Source: Aquilonibacter sp963703325 (GTDB lineage Bacteria > Vulcanimicrobiota > Vulcanimicrobiia > Vulcanimicrobiales > Vulcanimicrobiaceae). From it: a stretch of DNA of 64,000 nucleotides. The position numbers were made by a program, and so were the translations under genes. Shown here piece after piece: positions 61,342 to 64,000 of this stretch (its first letter is position 1; each line of letters starts with the position of its first letter). The notes below the pieces were generated by a model. It did no database searches, was not told the DNA's origin, and saw only the letters and a list, made by a program, of their open reading frames with translations. Where the stretch lies: positions 1 through 64,000 of the forward strand of contig OY969805.1 of NCBI GenBank assembly GCA_963703325.1. The letters run 5' to 3'.

Positions 61342-62276
61342 TGGATCGCCGCCGCAGCATCCTTTTGATCCTCATCGCAATCGTTGGTGTGGCGCTGCCC
61401 AAGCTGATCTATCCGGTCGTCGCCATCGACGTGATCTGCTTCGCGCTCTTTGCCGTCGCGCTCGATCTTCTGTTCGGCTTTGCCGGGCTGCTCTCGTTCG
61501 GCCAGGCGATGTTTTGGGGCGGCTCGGCCTACGTCGTAGCCATCCTGGTGCAAACCTTTCACCTCGACGGTGGCCTCGCGCTGGTTGCAGCGATTGCGTA
61601 CGCGACAGTCCTCGCCGCAGTGGTCGGCGCGCTCGTCGTGCGCCGCAGCGGGATCTACTTCGCCATGATCACGCTGGCGATTGCGCAGATCGAGTATTTC
61701 GTTGCGGTGCAGCTCAAGGATCTCACCGGCGGAGAGAACGGTCTGCCGATGGACTCGCGAGGAAACTTCTTCGGTGCGCATCTTTCCAATGACACGGCGT
61801 TTTATTACGTTGCGTTTGTCATCATTGCGCTCTGCGTATGGTTCGTTATGCGCGTTGTCGGATCGCCGTTCGGCACCGTACTGCACGCGATCCGCCAAAA
61901 CGAAACGCGCACGATCGCGCTCGGCTATCGGGTCAATCGCTTCAAGCTCGCAACGTTCGTCCTATCGGGCGCCCTCTGTGGCCTCGCCGGCGGGCTCTTC
62001 GCGCTCGGCAACCGCTTAGCCGGCCTCGAGATGATCGATTGGCATACGTCGGGTGCGGTGGTGATGATGGCGATCCTCGGCGGCAGCGGAACGATCGCCG
62101 GGCCGATCGTCGGCGCGGGGATCTATCAGGTCATCGAGTACTTCGTGTCTAAAACGCCCATCGGTCAAGAGACGGATCTCGTCATGGGGCTGGTGTTTGC
62201 GTGCTGCATCCTCGCGTTCCGGCAAGGTATTGTCGGGGGAGTACTTTCCATACCATGGCGCAAGACTTCGACCTAG
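61341..62276 (+). CDS. livM: ABC transporter permease, LivM family
   Basis: A 311-residue permease with LDLLFGFAGLLSFGQAMFWGGSAY near 41-64, HAIRQNETRTIALGY near 185-199 and AILGGSGTIAGPIVGAG near 241-257. The longer frame upstream is the shadow of LivH. Its last 22 bases overlap the first hydrolase gene. Confidence 0.92.
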   Translation: MDRRRSILLILIAIVGVALPKLIYPVVAIDVICFALFAVALDLLFGFAGLLSFGQAMFWGGSAYVVAILVQTFHLDGGLALVAAIAYATVLAAVVGALVVRRSGIYFAMITLAIAQIEYFVAVQLKDLTGGENGLPMDSRGNFFGAHLSNDTAFYYVAFVIIALCVWFVMRVVGSPFGTVLHAIRQNETRTIALGYRVNRFKLATFVLSGALCGLAGGLFALGNRLAGLEMIDWHTSGAVVMMAILGGSGTIAGPIVGAGIYQVIEYFVSKTPIGQETDLVMGLVFACCILAFRQGIVGGVLSIPWRKTST

Positions 62277-63097
62277 ATCTGCGGCGCGGGCGGTTGCGAG
62301 CGCAACGCTTCGGCAATCCGTCGACCGGTGTACCGGCACTCTGCATTCCCGGCCTTTCGTCCAACTCACGCGTCTTCAACCGCCTTGGCGAGCAATTCGA
62401 ACGCGACGGACATCCGCTGATCGCATTCGACCTTCGTGGACGCGGCTGGAGCGATATCACGGCAAAAGGCACGTACGGCTGGGACAATCACGCGCGCGAT
62501 ATTCTCGAAGCTGCCGATGCGATGGGCATCAAACAGTTCGACTACGTCGGCCATTCGATGGGTGCGTTCATCGGGATGGCCGCCGTTGCGATCGACCGCG
62601 GAAAACACATTCGCCGACTGGTGCTCATCGACGGGCTCGGCATACCGTCGCAGACGGCGCTCGCGGCAATCATCGCGAGTCTGGGCCGGCTCAAAGGCAC
62701 CTTCCCCACCGCCGACGCGTACGTGAACGCGGTCCGTGAGATGGGACTCGCAGCGCCTTGGAACGCCTTATGGGATCAGCATTACCGCTACGACTTGATC
62801 GCCGAAAACGGCAACGTCCGGCCGCGCACCGACGCCGCTGCCGTAGGTGAGGACGCGGCCTACGGAGGCACGCAGAATCCGCGCGCGATCTGGCCGCTCA
62901 TTACCGTGCCGACGTTGCTGTTGCGCGCGACCGTGCCGCTCGGCGACGTGCCCGATGCATTGGTCGTCACCAAGGCCGACTATGACGAGTTCCTCGCGAC
63001 GGTCCCAACTGCGACCGGGGTTGAAATTCCCGCCAATCACTTCGGGATCATGGCCGCGCAGGAAACGCTCGACGAGATCGAACGATTTCTGGCATGA
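62255..63097 (+). CDS. Alpha/beta-hydrolase, first of tandem pair
   Basis: A 280-residue alpha/beta-hydrolase. Oxyanion-hole region IPGLSSNSRVF, FDLRGRGWSD, nucleophile Ser in VGHSMGAF and catalytic His in PANHFGIM. It resembles esterases and 3-oxoadipate enol-lactonase-like enzymes. GGGGGAG lies about 13 bases upstream. Placed inside the transporter operon, it probably hydrolyses an imported ester, lactone or thioester. About half its residues match the next gene, so the pair arose by duplication. Confidence 0.88.
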   Translation: MAQDFDLDLRRGRLRAQRFGNPSTGVPALCIPGLSSNSRVFNRLGEQFERDGHPLIAFDLRGRGWSDITAKGTYGWDNHARDILEAADAMGIKQFDYVGHSMGAFIGMAAVAIDRGKHIRRLVLIDGLGIPSQTALAAIIASLGRLKGTFPTADAYVNAVREMGLAAPWNALWDQHYRYDLIAENGNVRPRTDAAAVGEDAAYGGTQNPRAIWPLITVPTLLLRATVPLGDVPDALVVTKADYDEFLATVPTATGVEIPANHFGIMAAQETLDEIERFLA

Positions 63098-63939
63098 CGA
63101 TGGTTGAGGGCATCTTTCTTCCGCTTTCATCGGGCCGCGTACGGGTTGAACGCTTCGGCGATCCCAGCGGCCGTGCCCTCGTCTGCGTGCACGGGATTTC
63201 GTCGAATGCCCGCGTCTTCAATCCGCTTCGCGACGAACTTGCAGCCGCCGGCCGCCACGTCGTTACCGTCGACCTGCGCGGGCGCGGACTCAGCGACAAG
63301 AGCGAACTCGGGACCTACGGTTGGAACCGGCACGCTCGCGATGTTTTTGAAATTGCCGACCAGCTCGATATCGGATCCTTCGACATGGTCGGCCATTCGA
63401 TGGGCGCTTTCGTGGGAATGAACGCGGTCGCGCTCGACGACCGGCGGCGCATCGGCAAGCTCGTCCTCATCGATGGGCTTGGGCTCCCGAGTCCCTCGGC
63501 GGCAGCGGCGCTGGCGCGCAATGCGACGCGTCTGACGTGGGTCTTCCGCAACGCGGACGAGTACGTCAAGGCGGTGCAGTGTCTCGGGCTCGCGCGTCCG
63601 TGGAACGACCACTGGGAACGCCATTACCGCTACGAAGTCGAGGACCACGTTCACGGCGGCGTGCGAATTCGGACTAAGCTCGGCGCGGTGCTCGAAGACA
63701 CGGCATATGCGGCGACGCATCCGCCACGCTCGCTTTGGCCGGCGATCTCGATTCCCACGCTCTTGCTGCGCGCGTCGCACTCGCTCTCCGGCTCCAACGG
63801 CTTCGTCGTTACCAAACACGATATGCGCGAGTTTTTGCGCACCACACCCGCGGCAACCGCGCATGAGGTCGACGCGAATCACTTTGGCATCGTCATGCAC
63901 GACGACTCACTCACCGCGATTAGGGGGTTTCTATGTTGA
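63094..63939 (+). CDS. Alpha/beta-hydrolase, second of tandem pair
   Basis: A 281-residue paralogue of the preceding protein: VHGISSNARVF, VDLRGRGLSDKS, VGHSMGAFVGM and DANHFGIVMH keep the oxyanion hole, the nucleophile Ser and the catalytic His. ATGA overlap with its neighbour upstream and a 7-base overlap with the gene downstream. Confidence 0.88.
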   Translation: MTMVEGIFLPLSSGRVRVERFGDPSGRALVCVHGISSNARVFNPLRDELAAAGRHVVTVDLRGRGLSDKSELGTYGWNRHARDVFEIADQLDIGSFDMVGHSMGAFVGMNAVALDDRRRIGKLVLIDGLGLPSPSAAAALARNATRLTWVFRNADEYVKAVQCLGLARPWNDHWERHYRYEVEDHVHGGVRIRTKLGAVLEDTAYAATHPPRSLWPAISIPTLLLRASHSLSGSNGFVVTKHDMREFLRTTPAATAHEVDANHFGIVMHDDSLTAIRGFLC

Positions 63940-64000
63940 AACACGCGCCCGCAACGCTGCACGGCCTGCCGTCGACGATGCCGGATCGTCCGCTCTCGAT
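63933..64000 (+). CDS. Start of possible acyl-CoA synthetase (cut by window edge)
   Basis: Only 22 codons are visible: MLKHAPATLHGLPSTMPDRP and on. The GL-x-MPDRPLS pattern resembles the N-terminus of long-chain/medium-chain fatty-acyl-CoA ligases, but the stretch is too short to be sure. It overlaps the hydrolase stop by 7 bases and so belongs to the same operon. Confidence 0.35.
   Translation, partial: MLKHAPATLHGLPSTMPDRPLS

Noticed and set aside
1..64000. CRISPR array or prophage
   Set aside because: No regularly spaced direct repeats, no cas genes, and no capsid, terminase or integrase genes were seen.

Overview
The window is a high-GC bacterial chromosome segment, densely packed with operons whose genes usually overlap by 1-4 bases (ATGA, GTGA, TTGA). 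Two predicted outer-membrane barrel proteins and a LolA-like periplasmic protein point to a two-membrane cell. The one clear SOS box is of the Gram-positive/Terrabacteria type (CGAAC-N4-GTTCG), and several genes have a -10 box only 6-7 bases before the start codon, which implies leaderless mRNAs. Together this suggests an uncultured two-membrane member of the Terrabacteria, for example Ca. Eremiobacterota; that placement is an inference, not something the sequence proves.

Layout. 0-8 kb (minus strand): lysine/diaminopimelate genes lysC (cut by the window edge), asd and dapB, a PcrA/UvrD helicase, and a three-gene sugar set (NDP-sugar pyrophosphorylase, GT4 glycosyltransferase, alpha/alpha-toroid protein). 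8.0-8.8 kb: an HNH nuclease gene behind an SOS box and a leaderless promoter, then tandem tRNA-Gln(CTG) and tRNA-Glu(CTC) and a strong terminator. 8.8-17 kb: housekeeping and accessory genes (ornithine-cyclodeaminase family, SDR, a desaturase that has lost its C-terminus, stomatin-like protein, ICMT-like methyltransferase, CYTH enzyme, split ChrA transporter, LolA-like protein, CAP-domain lipoprotein, GNAT). 17-24.6 kb: a TetR regulator divergent from two acyl-CoA dehydrogenases and a complete branched-chain-type (Liv) ABC transporter. 24.6-27.6 kb: a barrel protein followed by a BlaI-type repressor and an M56 peptidase with an unusual kelch-like C-terminus.

27.6-45.4 kb is the centrepiece: 18 genes in two divergent operons around a 53-bp control region with a 12-bp palindrome. 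The left arm holds a GntR regulator, LivGFHM, an aryl-alcohol dehydrogenase, PobA and an aldehyde dehydrogenase. The right arm holds LigK, LigU, LigJ, LigI, LigA, LigB and LigC, a Tat-exported binding protein, feruloyl/coumaroyl-CoA synthetase and hydroxycinnamoyl-CoA hydratase-lyase. Together they give uptake of p-coumarate-like acids, side-chain cleavage to 4-hydroxybenzaldehyde, oxidation to 4-hydroxybenzoate, hydroxylation to protocatechuate, and the 4,5-cleavage route to pyruvate and oxaloacetate. No vanillate demethylase is present, which favours p-coumarate over ferulate as the substrate.

45-64 kb: a MASE1-PAS-SpoIIE-HATPase signalling protein, a fold-back intergenic repeat, an unaccompanied LivF/LivG pair, a 3-hydroxybutyrate dehydrogenase-like SDR, a second barrel protein, a lactate-monooxygenase-like flavoprotein, a NarL-type two-component pair, and a long operon with two more Liv systems, tandem alpha/beta hydrolases and the start of what may be an acyl-CoA synthetase. 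Overall the segment is specialised for importing and breaking down small organic acids.
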